A stretch of DNA of 64,000 nucleotides from Arthrobacter sp042667405 (GCF_042667405.1 NZ_JBHVAL010000009.1:62001-126000), one strand, 5' to 3'. Numbered from the stretch's first letter, positions 8,096 through 16,709 are shown. The notes: generated by a model from the letters alone, not told the origin. Numbers and translations are program-made.

Positions 8096-9588
8096 TGTTT
8101 CGTGTCTCCATTCCGGACTTCAGTAACCCGGGCCTCGCCGTTCCGGCCTTCGCCCATCTCTGGATTTGCTGATGGCAGGGCCAAACGCACTTCGGTTCCA
8201 TCGCTGCTGCTGTTGATCACTGCTGTTCCGCCGTGCCTCTTCATGCGTCCGATGATCGATTCCTTCACACCCAGCCTGTCATCGGGGATGGCCTCGATCG
8301 CGAAGCCAGGCCCCCGGTCCTTGATGAAGATCTCCGATCCGGCCTCGGCGCTCTCCAAGTAGACCGAAACAGTGCCACCGCCGTGCCGGGCAGCGTTGAG
8401 CATGGCTTCCCTGGCAGCCTGGACCAAGGCCTCATGCCTGTCCGTCATATCGGAATCGCCCACTGTTACTACTTCCACGGCCTGGCCGTGGGCGTCCTCC
8501 ACTTCTGCGGCAACGGCCTTGATGCGTTCTGCCAGCAGGCCGGATTCCTTGGCGGGATCGCTGAAGAGCCACGCCCGCAGTTCCCGTTCCTGGGCCCTTG
8601 CCAGGCGAAGGACATCCTGTTCGGAGCCGGCTCGCCGCTGGATGAGCGCCAACGTCTGGAGAACGGAGTCGTGCAAGTGCGCGGCGATCTCGGCCCGCTC
8701 GGTTTCCCGGACGCGGCCGGCGCGTTCTGTTTCCAGGTCCTTCCAGAACTTCAGGCCCCATGGCAGCAGCACCAGGGCAACACCGCCAAGGACTGCAATG
8801 GAGGCCAACAGCGCCAGCCAGGTTTGCTCCCACGATCCGGAGCCGGACACCATGACCAGGACGCCGGCCACCACCAGCGCCAGGCCCGCCGCCAAGCGCA
8901 CCCAACCGCCGGCCTGGTCCGCCTTCGTCTTGTCAACGAGACCGGCCCGGCGCGTTTCATCGAGCTGCATCCAGGCAATCGCGGCACCACCGAGGATTGC
9001 AGCTGCGGGAATCAGCGTGCCCAGCGGGACGTCCACGCCGAACTGGCGGGCAATCAGGATCGCAGCCACCAGGAGCAGTGCCGCGCCAAGCAGGATTTCC
9101 TTGCCGTACTGGATTTTGCGGAAATTGAACCACGAGGCCAAAGAGCTGCCATCCCACCATTGGCTGGACGGGTCCGAGGAGTCAGCCACCCCGGCGGCGG
9201 TGCCATCGCTGCCAACCCAACTGCCGGCTGCCTGGCCGTTCACCGCCGGTTCGGCCACAGCCGTCGGTGCCGCTCCGGCGTCGTAAGTTTGTTGCCGGCG
9301 CACCGTCACGACGCCGGCAGTCGGCACGGGCGGCAGGCTTACGGCAGGAGCAATGGGCGACGCCGGTCGGCGGGCATTGCGCTTGGCGGCCTCATCCGCG
9401 GTGGGGACCATGGTCCACAACCACGCGTAGAAAGCCACACCCGCCCCGCCCGCGAAACTGGCCAGCACCATCGCGAGCCGCACGTACTTCACCGGCCACC
9501 CCAAGTGATCGGCCAGGCCGCTGCAGACGCCCGCGATCATGCGGTCGCTGCCGCGGACCAGCTGGGGACGTTCGATGGCGGTTGTCAT
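8092..9588 (-). CDS. PspC-domain histidine kinase
   Basis: A 498-residue membrane kinase. Residues 1-65 form a PspC domain (RMIAGVCSGLADHLG, then a membrane helix and LWTMVP). A proline/alanine-rich linker and about four membrane helices follow. The kinase core has the H-box AAHLHDSVLQTL, the N-box REAMLNAARHGG and a G-box DRGPGF, as in the NarX/LiaS type. I chose ATG 9588; a TTG at 9600 would add four residues. It forms an operon with the response regulator and is divergent from two other PspC genes. Confidence 0.93.
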   Translation of the reverse strand: MTTAIERPQLVRGSDRMIAGVCSGLADHLGWPVKYVRLAMVLASFAGGAGVAFYAWLWTMVPTADEAAKRNARRPASPIAPAVSLPPVPTAGVVTVRRQQTYDAGAAPTAVAEPAVNGQAAGSWVGSDGTAAGVADSSDPSSQWWDGSSLASWFNFRKIQYGKEILLGAALLLVAAILIARQFGVDVPLGTLIPAAAILGGAAIAWMQLDETRRAGLVDKTKADQAGGWVRLAAGLALVVAGVLVMVSGSGSWEQTWLALLASIAVLGGVALVLLPWGLKFWKDLETERAGRVRETERAEIAAHLHDSVLQTLALIQRRAGSEQDVLRLARAQERELRAWLFSDPAKESGLLAERIKAVAAEVEDAHGQAVEVVTVGDSDMTDRHEALVQAAREAMLNAARHGGGTVSVYLESAEAGSEIFIKDRGPGFAIEAIPDDRLGVKESIIGRMKRHGGTAVINSSSDGTEVRLALPSANPEMGEGRNGEARVTEVRNGDTKQ

Positions 9589-9713
9589 GTACCAATCCAA
9601 GCACGGATCAGGGTTCCCCGAACCGGATTCCGGCCGGGTCAGGGGCTCTCTCAGGGATCATTCAGGGTATCCCCCAGTAGAGGTCCGGCAGGGTTGGACG
9701 GCAGGATCGAAGT

Positions 9714-11270
9714 ATGAACGCGAACAGCATGAACCCAGAGGAACCCGGAACGCCTGGCACCGCCGGCACATCCGGCTCCAGCGCTACACATGGTGCCTCC
9801 ACGGGAGCTCCCGGCACTTCTTCGGACCAGCCTTCTGCCGGAGCCTCCGCCGGGACAGGTCCGGCAGCCGGCAAGTATGCGCCAACAGGTGAAGCATCCC
9901 AAGGTTCCGAGCAGAACTTCTTCGACTGGATCCGCAACCTGGGTGTCCGGCGCGGACCTGATCGCTGGATCGGTGGGGTCGCCAGTGGAGTTGCCCACCG
10001 GTTCGGCATCGATCCGTTGATCGTCCGCGGCGTCTTCATTGTGCTTGCACTATTTGCCGGTATCGGGGTTCTGCTGTACGGCATCGCATGGGCACTCCTG
10101 CCCGAGCCTGATGGACGCATCCACGTCCAGGAGGCAGCAGCCGGACGCTGGTCGGGTGGCATGACAGGTGCTTTGATCACCACCATCATCGGCTTTCCGA
10201 GCCTGGGCCGCGGATTCTGGGGTTGGGGCTGGAACGGACTTCCCGGCCTGTTCTGGACCGTGTTCTGGATAGGCGGCGTGAGCTACCTCGTCTACTTCCT
10301 GGTTCAGCGGAACAAGGGCGCGAAAGCATCCGCGTCCGCCGGTTCGCAGAACTACACCGCCGCCTACTCAACCACTCCTACGGCGGGCACCAACACCGGA
10401 GTTCCGGTCTACGGCGCTTCCGCTCCGGCGGGCCCACGCAGCGGGGTTTACGGTTCAAGCGGCTACGGCGCGCCGGGCTACGGCGCGCCGGGCTACGGTG
10501 CGGCCGGCCACGGTGCGGGGCCGGTCCCGCCATCCGGTCCGGTCCCGCCGTCGGGGTCCGTCCCGCCGTCGGGCCCCCGTCCCCCGTACGGCTCCACTCC
10601 CCCACAGGGGTGGGCTCCGAAGCCGCCCGCCCCCAAACGCAAGGGACCTGGCGCGGCCATGGTCGCGGTCTCCGCGGGTGCAGCGCTGTTGGCCGGAGGC
10701 ACGCTGAAAGCGCTCGACGTCGGACACGTCATTGATTTGGGCAACTCGGCAAACGCCGTGGTGTGGGCAACCGGCGCTGCCGTCCTGGGCCTGGGCATCC
10801 TGGTTGCGGGACTCCGCGGGCGGACCTCGGGCTTCCTCGGCTTCCTGGCCATAGTTGCCTTGGTCATTGGGGGCATCTTCAATGTAGTTCCCCGCAACGG
10901 TGAGCGGTTCACGTTCCATGACGTCAACTGGGCACCCACCAGCGTTGAACAAGCGCGACAAGGCATCGACATCACAGGAGCCCAAGGCACTGTGGACCTC
11001 AGCGACATCACAACCACACCCCCCTTGATCTCGGAGGTTCTTGTACCCGTAGACGCCACCGCGAGCAACGTCACTGTCTTCATCCCCGACAACGTCCCAG
11101 TGGAGGTAAGGGCTGACATGACCTTCGGCAACCTGAACGAACGTGGAAGCGACCGTGGAGGTCGGTTGAAGGACGACCGTACCATCTACAACACCGGGAA
11201 ACCCGGTGCCAACCTGGTGGTCCAGATCGACGGAACCTTCAGCAACGTGACCATCAAGGAAGGAAACTGA
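9714..11270 (+). CDS. PspC-domain membrane protein with LiaF-like C-terminus
   Basis: A 518-residue protein. A disordered Gly/Ser/Pro-rich N-terminus (1-65) is followed by a PspC domain (about 70-130, PDRWIGGVASGVAHRFG), more membrane helices, then a low-complexity run of GYGAP and PPSG repeats (about 245-300). A three-helix membrane region and a soluble C-terminal domain (about 400-518) of the kind seen in LiaF or DUF2154-like proteins complete it. It is divergent from the PspC kinase and heads a three-gene operon. It probably senses or buffers envelope stress together with the kinase; this is inferred from context. Confidence 0.85.
   Translation: MNANSMNPEEPGTPGTAGTSGSSATHGASTGAPGTSSDQPSAGASAGTGPAAGKYAPTGEASQGSEQNFFDWIRNLGVRRGPDRWIGGVASGVAHRFGIDPLIVRGVFIVLALFAGIGVLLYGIAWALLPEPDGRIHVQEAAAGRWSGGMTGALITTIIGFPSLGRGFWGWGWNGLPGLFWTVFWIGGVSYLVYFLVQRNKGAKASASAGSQNYTAAYSTTPTAGTNTGVPVYGASAPAGPRSGVYGSSGYGAPGYGAPGYGAAGHGAGPVPPSGPVPPSGSVPPSGPRPPYGSTPPQGWAPKPPAPKRKGPGAAMVAVSAGAALLAGGTLKALDVGHVIDLGNSANAVVWATGAAVLGLGILVAGLRGRTSGFLGFLAIVALVIGGIFNVVPRNGERFTFHDVNWAPTSVEQARQGIDITGAQGTVDLSDITTTPPLISEVLVPVDATASNVTVFIPDNVPVEVRADMTFGNLNERGSDRGGRLKDDRTIYNTGKPGANLVVQIDGTFSNVTIKEGN
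10461..10585 (+). repeat. In-frame low-complexity repeats inside the PspC gene
   Basis: Near-identical units of GGCTACGGCGCGCCG (three and a partial fourth) are followed by CCGTCCCGCC-type units. They encode GYGAP and PPSGxV repeats and are likely variable in length between strains. Confidence 0.8.
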
Positions 11271-11271
11271 C

Positions 11272-11646
11272 ATGAGCACCAACGAGCCAGCCAAGGAATC
11301 CGCATCCTCTCCCACCGAGCCGTTGCCCAAGGGCGCCCGGCCCACCGAAGCCCTCCCAAAGCCCACGCTCCAGGAGATCCCGCTTACACCGCAGTTGGAG
11401 CCAAGCTTCCGGGTGGAACACCCGGAAGAGGATGAACCCCGGCAGGCCCGCATCGGCACAGTGGTATGGGGGCTGATCGTGGTGGCGCTGGCAACACTGA
11501 TCATTATTTCCACTCTCGGCTGGGTGACGCTGAACGGCACGTACGTGCTCATCGGCCTGATGATCGGAGCCGGTGCCGCCTTGGTGGTGGGCGGACTCCT
11601 TTCAACGCGCAAGGGTTCCTCGAAATCCAAGAAGCCCGCCGCGTGA
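11272..11646 (+). CDS. Two-helix membrane protein in the PspC operon
   Basis: A 124-residue protein with a charged, proline-rich N-terminal 60 residues and two membrane helices (GTVVWGLIVVALATLIIIST and GTYVLIGLMIGAGAALVVGG), ending in a basic tail. I do not recognise a named family. The start lies one nt after the preceding stop, so it is co-translated with the PspC protein, and it is followed 49 nt later by another PspC gene. Confidence 0.85.
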   Translation: MSTNEPAKESASSPTEPLPKGARPTEALPKPTLQEIPLTPQLEPSFRVEHPEEDEPRQARIGTVVWGLIVVALATLIIISTLGWVTLNGTYVLIGLMIGAGAALVVGGLLSTRKGSSKSKKPAA

Positions 11647-11695
11647 CCCGCCCGATCCACGTGACAAAGCAACCGCGACAGGGAAGTGTGTAGAC

Positions 11696-11944
11696 ATGGA
11701 CAAGTTCTTCAGCATCGTCAGGGGCCTCGGCCTGAAGCGCGGACCACAACGCTGGCTGGGCGGCATTTGCGGAGGCATCGCCGCCAAACTCAGGGTGGAT
11801 GTGGCTTACGTCCGGGTAGCATTCCTGCTTTTCTGCCTGCTTCCCGGGCCGGCTGTGGTGGTGTACATCCTCGGTTGGCTCATCCTGCCGGACCAGAACA
11901 ACAAAATCGCCCTGGAATCCTTCCTCAGTCAACGCTCCCGGTAA
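11696..11944 (+). CDS. Small PspC-domain protein
   Basis: An 82-residue protein that is almost only a PspC domain: RWLGGICGGIAAKLRVDVAY, a membrane helix (FLLFCLLPGPAVVVYILG), then WLILPDQ. The ATG at 11696 is preceded by GGGAAG. It closes the three-gene operon and ends at a strong terminator. With the kinase and the large PspC protein this is the third PspC domain within 3.6 kb. Confidence 0.9.
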   Translation: MDKFFSIVRGLGLKRGPQRWLGGICGGIAAKLRVDVAYVRVAFLLFCLLPGPAVVVYILGWLILPDQNNKIALESFLSQRSR

Positions 11945-11953
11945 CCACCCGGG

Positions 11954-11991
11954 AGCAGAAGCGCCCCGCTGGCCGGCGGGGCGCTTCTGCT
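11954..11991 (+). terminator. Terminator after the PspC operon
   Basis: A perfect 16-bp stem (AGCAGAAGCGCCCCGC with its complement) around a 6-nt loop, followed by GGTTTCG. The stem is very strong and the T-tract weak. Confidence 0.85.
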
Positions 11992-12041
11992 GGTTTCGAC
12001 CATGTTTCCACTACCGCACACGCGGGCTAAAAAGTAACCAT

Positions 12042-12072
12042 TTGTGTCCCACCCCACATGCCTGTCTACAAT
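12042..12072 (+). promoter_or_regulatory. Candidate promoter of the phosphofructokinase gene
   Basis: TTGTGT and TACAAT with a 19-nt spacer, giving a leader of about 52 nt. The -10 hexamer is good and the spacing is long. Confidence 0.4.
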
Positions 12073-12131
12073 CATGGGGAGCTCAGCGTGGCGCTCTTGC
12101 ACGTATTCCTCCAAGCCATGAGTGAGCAAAC

Positions 12132-13157
12132 ATGAAAATTGGCATTCTTACCAGCGGTGGCGACTGCCCCGGACTCAACGCAGTGATCCGCGGATCGGTC
12201 CTCAAAGGCATCGCCATCCACGGCCAGGAATTCGTGGGTTTCCGTGACGGATGGCGCGGCGTGGTGGAGGGCGACATCATCGACATCCCCCGCACCATGG
12301 TCCGCGGTATCGCCAAGCAGGGTGGAACCATCCTGGGAACTTCCCGGACCAACCCCTTCGAAAACGGCGGCGGCCCGGACGTCATCAAGGCCCACATGGA
12401 GCGCCTTGGCATCGATGCCATCATCGCCATCGGCGGTGAAGGAACCCTGGCCGCAGCCAAGCGCCTCACGGATGCCGGCTTGAAAATCGTTGGCGTACCC
12501 AAGACCGTGGACAACGACCTCGACGCCACTGACTACACCTTCGGCTTCGACACCGCCGTCCAGATCGCCACCGAGGCCATCGACCGCCTGCGGACCACGG
12601 GCGAATCCCACCACCGCTGCATGATCGCTGAGGTCATGGGCCGCCACGTCGGATGGATCGCCCTCCACGCAGGCATGGCAGCCGGTGCCCACGCCATCCT
12701 GATCCCGGAGCAGAAAGCCAGCATCGAACAGATCACCGAATGGGTGCAGGAGGCCCACGACCGCGGACGTGCGCCGCTGGTGGTTGTTGCAGAAGGCTTC
12801 GTCCCCGACCACATGGAATCCCCGCACTCCGAGCGCGGCCTGGATACCTTCGGCCGGCCCCGCCTCGGTGGAATCGCAGACCAGCTGGCCCCCGAAATCG
12901 AGGCCCGCACAGGGATTGAAACCCGCGCCACGATCCTCGGACACATCCAGCGAGGTGGCGTACCCACGGCCTACGACCGCGTCCTCGCGACCCGCCTTGG
13001 CATGGCCGCCATCGACTCCGTGGTGGAAGGCCGTTGGGGAACCATGGTGGCCCTCAAGGGCACGGACATCTCGCACGTCGGCTTCGAGGAAGCCCTGGGC
13101 AAGCTCAAGACCGTGCCGCAGCACCGTTACGACGAAGCGTCCGTATTGTTCGGCTAG
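12132..13157 (+). CDS. pfkA: 6-phosphofructokinase (group III)
   Basis: A 341-residue phosphofructokinase that phosphorylates fructose 6-phosphate in glycolysis. Motifs: GILTSGGDCPGLNAVIRG at the N-terminus, GGEGT near residue 102, PKTVDNDL near 124 and MGRHVGW near 165. The combination of a Gly in GGEGT with the Lys in PKTVDND belongs to the actinobacterial clade that contains both ATP- and pyrophosphate-dependent enzymes, so the phosphoryl donor cannot be read from sequence. The gene is apparently monocistronic. Confidence 0.95.
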   Translation: MKIGILTSGGDCPGLNAVIRGSVLKGIAIHGQEFVGFRDGWRGVVEGDIIDIPRTMVRGIAKQGGTILGTSRTNPFENGGGPDVIKAHMERLGIDAIIAIGGEGTLAAAKRLTDAGLKIVGVPKTVDNDLDATDYTFGFDTAVQIATEAIDRLRTTGESHHRCMIAEVMGRHVGWIALHAGMAAGAHAILIPEQKASIEQITEWVQEAHDRGRAPLVVVAEGFVPDHMESPHSERGLDTFGRPRLGGIADQLAPEIEARTGIETRATILGHIQRGGVPTAYDRVLATRLGMAAIDSVVEGRWGTMVALKGTDISHVGFEEALGKLKTVPQHRYDEASVLFG

Positions 13158-13160
13158 GCT
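13155..13160 (+). promoter_or_regulatory. -10 box for a leaderless transcript of the next GNAT gene
   Basis: TAGGCT overlaps the pfkA stop codon and ends 6 nt before the ATG at 13167, so transcription would begin at the start codon. There is no ribosome binding site. Confidence 0.4.
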
Positions 13161-13166
13161 GAATCC

Positions 13167-13916
13167 ATGACTCTGGAGCCCACGTCCGCTGCAATCATCC
13201 AGCTGGCGTGGGCCCGCCGTTTGGGTTTCGACGACGACGCTTTCGCCGGCGCCGCTGCCGCCCTCACCTCTGGTGGGACTGCTCCGGGCTCCCCCATCCG
13301 CAGGATGACCCGCGTTGATGACTCAGCGCGGGCAGTGGTGTTCCTGCGGTTGTTTGGCGTTTCGGCCTTGGTCGGCCCCCAGTGGGCGTTGGACGCAGCC
13401 GAGGATATCCCCGATACCGAGCTCGCCCAGCATGTGACCTTGTTGACCCTCACCCGTTCCCACGGCGGGCACGGACTTGGATCATCTGCGTTGTTTTTCG
13501 CCGATGACCTGCCCTTGCAGCAGCCCTCCGAGGACCTGACAGTCTCGCACGGCAACCCCGAAGCCATCACTCTGGAAGGACTGTGCCCGCCGGACGACGT
13601 GAATGAAGTGGGGCTACAGGGTCTGGAACACCGCTTCACCATCATGCATCCGGAAGAGGAACAGCCCACTCCAGTGGCGTGCGGAGCCTACGGCGAGTGG
13701 GAGGGCATCCTGGCCAACATGGGAGTGCTGGTCGCTCCCCCGTGGCGCAGACGCGGAATAGGAACGTTGGCTGCCTCCATCGCCGCCCACGAAGCACTCG
13801 CTGCCGGGCTGACCCTTCAATGGAAGGCCGACGTCAGCAACACCGGAGCACTCGCGATGGCACGCAGCCTTGGCTTCGCCACGGGCGGGCTCCACGCGAG
13901 CGTGCTCCTGGGCTGA
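13167..13916 (+). CDS. GNAT-family acetyltransferase
   Basis: A 249-residue protein. The last 100 residues form a GNAT domain with the acetyl-CoA loop APPWRRRGIGTLAAS and a final SLGFATGG strand. The first 130 residues show no recognised motif. It follows pfkA after 9 nt but has no clear ribosome binding site and a TANNNT box at the right distance for leaderless expression. It converges with the MFS exporter across a long palindrome. Substrate unknown. Confidence 0.8.
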   Translation: MTLEPTSAAIIQLAWARRLGFDDDAFAGAAAALTSGGTAPGSPIRRMTRVDDSARAVVFLRLFGVSALVGPQWALDAAEDIPDTELAQHVTLLTLTRSHGGHGLGSSALFFADDLPLQQPSEDLTVSHGNPEAITLEGLCPPDDVNEVGLQGLEHRFTIMHPEEEQPTPVACGAYGEWEGILANMGVLVAPPWRRRGIGTLAASIAAHEALAAGLTLQWKADVSNTGALAMARSLGFATGGLHASVLLG

Positions 13917-13951
13917 CTCCCCCGGGTCCGCCGTTCCCCCCGTTCTCCCGC

Positions 13952-14014
13952 GAGTTTTTGTACAGCTAATGCCCTTTAGAAGGCTTCTTAAGGGCATTAG
14001 CTGTACAAAAACTC
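13952..14014. repeat. 63-nt palindrome between convergent genes
   Basis: Arms of 25 nt match perfectly (beginning GAGTTTTTGTACAGC), and the pairing continues inward with one mismatch. It separates the GNAT gene from the MFS gene, which end 35 nt and 6 nt away. It lacks a U-tract after the stem on either strand, so it is not a classic terminator, though such a hairpin could stop or stabilise both messages. Confidence 0.85.
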
Positions 14015-14020
14015 CATAGG

Positions 14021-15553
14021 CTAGTGCTGGACTTGGGGGTTAGTTTCCTTGGCTTCGGCTACTTCGGCCTGCGGCGGCTTGGCGCCCCAGCCGGATACCG
14101 CCTTTGGCTTACCGAAGAACAAAGCGACGACGGCGGCCAGCAGGATCGCGCAGGCGGGCAGCAGGATGGACTGGCTCATCGCCGTCGAGAATCCCGCGTG
14201 CAGGAACTCCGGCAGGGTGCCGTCCATCGATGCCTCGCCGACAGGTGCTCCGGACGGTGCCGCCGGGAGCTCAGCTGCCAGACGCGACTGAATCAACGCA
14301 GCGATTGCGGCGGACCCGAGCACTGCACCGATCTGGCGCGTGGTGTTGAAGACGCCGGATCCAGCACCAGCCTGGCGCGGTTCCAGGTTGCGGGTGGTCG
14401 CATTGGACACCGGTCCCCAAATGAAGGCGTTGGCGATACCCTGCAGCGCGCTGGGCAACAGGAACATCCAGATGGGCGTGTCCGGGCCAAGCAACGAAGC
14501 AGTCCAGAAGAGGGCTCCGGACAGGCAGACCAGTCCGAATGCGGCGAACCAGCGGGGGTTGGCGCGGTCGATCAGCTTTCCCACGAACGGGGCCAGTGCG
14601 CCGGAGATGACTGCCATTGGAATCATGAGCATTGCCGACTGGGTGGGCGTCAGGCCCCGGACTGTCTGGTAATAGAAGATGGTGGGCAACGGGAAAGCCG
14701 TCACCGTGAAACCAACGGCCATGATGGTGGTGTTGCCCAGGGAGAAGTTCCGGTCCTTGAACAGGCCCAGGGGAAGCAGCGGTTCGCCGCCACGACGCTC
14801 CAGTATCCACTGCCAGAGAACAAAGACCACAAGGACTGCAAGGCCGGTGATGATCAGGCCCCAGACCGAGATGAATCCGTTGACCGTGCCCCACTTGTAG
14901 GTCTGGCCTTCCTGGATTCCGAAGACCAGCAGGAACATGCCCACGGCCGAAAGGACTACGCCAAGAATGTCGAACGAGTGGCTGTGCGTGGTCAGCTTGG
15001 GAACGAACCGGGTCACCAGGATGAAAGCCACGACGCCGATTGGAACGTTCACGAAGAAGATCCACTCCCAGCCGAGGCTGTCCACCAAAACGCCGCCCAG
15101 GATCGGGCCGACAAGCACTGCCATGCCTGCGGTTGCGCCCCACAGGCCCATGGCTGCACCGCGGCGGTCCGGGGGGAAGATACGCGTAATGACTGCCATG
15201 GTTTGCGGAGTCATCATGGCAGCACCGAAGCCCTGGACTGCCCTTGCAGCGATCAACATGGTCACGTCGCCGGAAAGGCCGCACCAGAGGGACGCCAATG
15301 TAAAGACGACCAGGCCCATCAGGTACAGGTTCTTGGGGCCGAAACGGTCACCCAGCCTGCCGGTAATGAGAAGTGGCACTGCGTAGGCCAGCAAGTAGGC
15401 GCTGGTTACCCAGATGACGGCGTTGATATCAGTGTTCAGGCCCTCCATGATCCGCGGATTCGCGACCGACACAATGGTGGTGTCGATAAGGATCATGAAG
15501 AAGCCAACCACGAGTGACCACAGCGCGGGCCAGGGTTTAGCTATGTTTTCCAA
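14021..15553 (-). CDS. MFS drug exporter (DHA2/EmrB-QacA type, 14 helices)
   Basis: A 510-residue transporter with about 14 membrane helices. DHA2 signatures include the N-terminal FMILIDTTIVSVANPRI, the loop GRLGDRFGPKNLYL and WRW-like motif C features. These proteins export cationic dyes, antibiotics or other toxic compounds with proton exchange. The start is TTG at 15553 with AAGGAA ahead of it, overlapping the PadR gene by 17 nt, so the two are translationally coupled. A palindromic operator upstream of padR probably makes the exporter inducible. Confidence 0.92.
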   Translation of the reverse strand: MENIAKPWPALWSLVVGFFMILIDTTIVSVANPRIMEGLNTDINAVIWVTSAYLLAYAVPLLITGRLGDRFGPKNLYLMGLVVFTLASLWCGLSGDVTMLIAARAVQGFGAAMMTPQTMAVITRIFPPDRRGAAMGLWGATAGMAVLVGPILGGVLVDSLGWEWIFFVNVPIGVVAFILVTRFVPKLTTHSHSFDILGVVLSAVGMFLLVFGIQEGQTYKWGTVNGFISVWGLIITGLAVLVVFVLWQWILERRGGEPLLPLGLFKDRNFSLGNTTIMAVGFTVTAFPLPTIFYYQTVRGLTPTQSAMLMIPMAVISGALAPFVGKLIDRANPRWFAAFGLVCLSGALFWTASLLGPDTPIWMFLLPSALQGIANAFIWGPVSNATTRNLEPRQAGAGSGVFNTTRQIGAVLGSAAIAALIQSRLAAELPAAPSGAPVGEASMDGTLPEFLHAGFSTAMSQSILLPACAILLAAVVALFFGKPKAVSGWGAKPPQAEVAEAKETNPQVQH

Positions 15554-16166
15554 GGGGTTCCTTTGGCTTGTTTGAAAGTTCGGTAAGGGCAGGGCGGGGT
15601 TCGTCCCAAGGCAGCTGCCCCGTGCCCAACTCCTCCAGGAGACCGCGGATCCACGCGATCTCGGTTCGAAGCATGGCTTGTTGATAGGTGATGTCGATCC
15701 AGTACTTGCGGTCGAGCCCCTTGGCTGTGACGGCCTCCTCCGCGTGGAGCAGGAAGTCGAGCTCGGCGTTCAAGGCAACCACGCGCTCCTCCAGGAGGCC
15801 GGCCACCACATCCGCCGGAAGGTGATGGGCTTCGGCTATGGCATGGGGAAAGACGGGGTACTCGTTGATGGGCGTGGCCAGCATTGCCTGAAGCCGCGCG
15901 TCCAAGGCCGCGTGTCCCGCCTGGGTGATCCGGTAGGTGGTGCGTTCCGGACGCTTTCCTTCCCGGCCGGTCCCTGTTGCCTCCACGAGTCCGTTCTCCT
16001 CGAGCCGGCCCACTGCGTGATACAGCGTGCCCGGACGGACTTTGACCAGCCGGTCCTCATGGCGGGCCATGAGGACCTGGTACATCTCGTAGGGATGCAT
16101 TGGCTGTTCGGCTAGAAGTGCCAACGACGCTACGCCAAGCGGCGTCAACCCAGCACTTTTGGCCAT
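15537..16166 (-). CDS. PadR-family transcriptional repressor
   Basis: About 209 residues. The N-terminal winged helix has the PadR signature MHPYEMYQVLM, then VRPGTLYHAVGRLEENGLVE; the C-terminal part is the helical Vir_act_alpha_C-like dimerisation region. ATG at 16166 has AAAGGG 7 nt upstream; an ATG at 16172 is too close to it. It precedes and overlaps the MFS exporter, a typical PadR-target arrangement, and likely represses its own operon through the palindrome at 16201-16222. Confidence 0.93.
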   Translation of the reverse strand: MAKSAGLTPLGVASLALLAEQPMHPYEMYQVLMARHEDRLVKVRPGTLYHAVGRLEENGLVEATGTGREGKRPERTTYRITQAGHAALDARLQAMLATPINEYPVFPHAIAEAHHLPADVVAGLLEERVVALNAELDFLLHAEEAVTAKGLDRKYWIDITYQQAMLRTEIAWIRGLLEELGTGQLPWDEPRPALTELSNKPKEPLGKHS

Positions 16167-16180
16167 GGCCATCCCTTTCG

Positions 16181-16222
16181 TTGTGGTGTTATTCCACAAC
16201 AACTATTCCACGTGGAATAGTT
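16181..16222. promoter_or_regulatory. PadR operator region
   Basis: AACTATTCCAC/GTGGAATAGTT is a perfect 22-bp palindrome at 16201-16222. A second dyad, TTGTGG-7-CCACAA, lies at 16181-16199 and shares the TTCCAC half-site. Both sit directly upstream of the padR start. Confidence 0.75.
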
Positions 16223-16231
16223 GGGTGCAAA

Positions 16232-16261
16232 TAACCCCGGCTGTATCGACAACCGGGGTTA
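16232..16261 (-). terminator. Terminator after the ankyrin gene
   Basis: TAACCCCGG and CCGGGGTTA form a 9-bp stem with a 12-nt loop. On the minus strand it follows the ankyrin stop and ends in ATTTG. It also insulates the PadR operator. Confidence 0.8.
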
Positions 16262-16289
16262 CATGACGGGACTACTCAAGCCGGACAGA

Positions 16290-16709
16290 TCAGCCGAGCA
16301 GTGCCAGGATTTCGGTCCGGGCAAACATCGTGGCGGCGTCGCGGGCGCTGGGCGTCCCGGCGTCGGGATCCGCTCCCGCGTCCAACAACACCCTGGCCAC
16401 ACCCACATATCCCTTGAAAACGGCACCGGCAAGCGGTGTCTGGCCACGATCATTGGGGGCGTTGACGTCGGCACCATGGTGGATGATCAGCTGCACGGCG
16501 TCCTCGTGCCCATGGTAGGCGGCAAGCATCAGGAGGGAGTCCCCGGCGGCGTTGGTGAGGGTAGCGGGGGCTCCCGCGTTCAAATAGCTCCTCAGCAATT
16601 CGGCATTGCCTTCGCGCGCGGCATCGAACAAAGCGTGCGCGAGGGCCAACGCCTCTTCGTCGGGGCCGGCGTCGGTGCTTGCGGCGTCGGTGCCATCAGT
16701 CTGGCTCAT
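16290..16709 (-). CDS. Ankyrin-repeat protein
   Basis: A 139-residue protein with an acidic N-terminus (1-20) and about three ankyrin repeats (near 25-55, 56-88 and 89-122), each with a GA.....N/D turn and an LL..AA or PLAGAV helix. It is probably a soluble protein-interaction module. The ATG overlaps the stop of the YgfZ-like gene (ATGA), a pairing that suggests coupled expression, but the partner is unknown. Confidence 0.88.
   Translation of the reverse strand: MSQTDGTDAASTDAGPDEEALALAHALFDAAREGNAELLRSYLNAGAPATLTNAAGDSLLMLAAYHGHEDAVQLIIHHGADVNAPNDRGQTPLAGAVFKGYVGVARVLLDAGADPDAGTPSARDAATMFARTEILALLG

Noticed and set aside
8233..9717. A 494-codon plus-strand frame opposite the PspC kinase
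   Set aside because: Shadow of the kinase gene, with low-complexity composition typical of reverse-strand translation.
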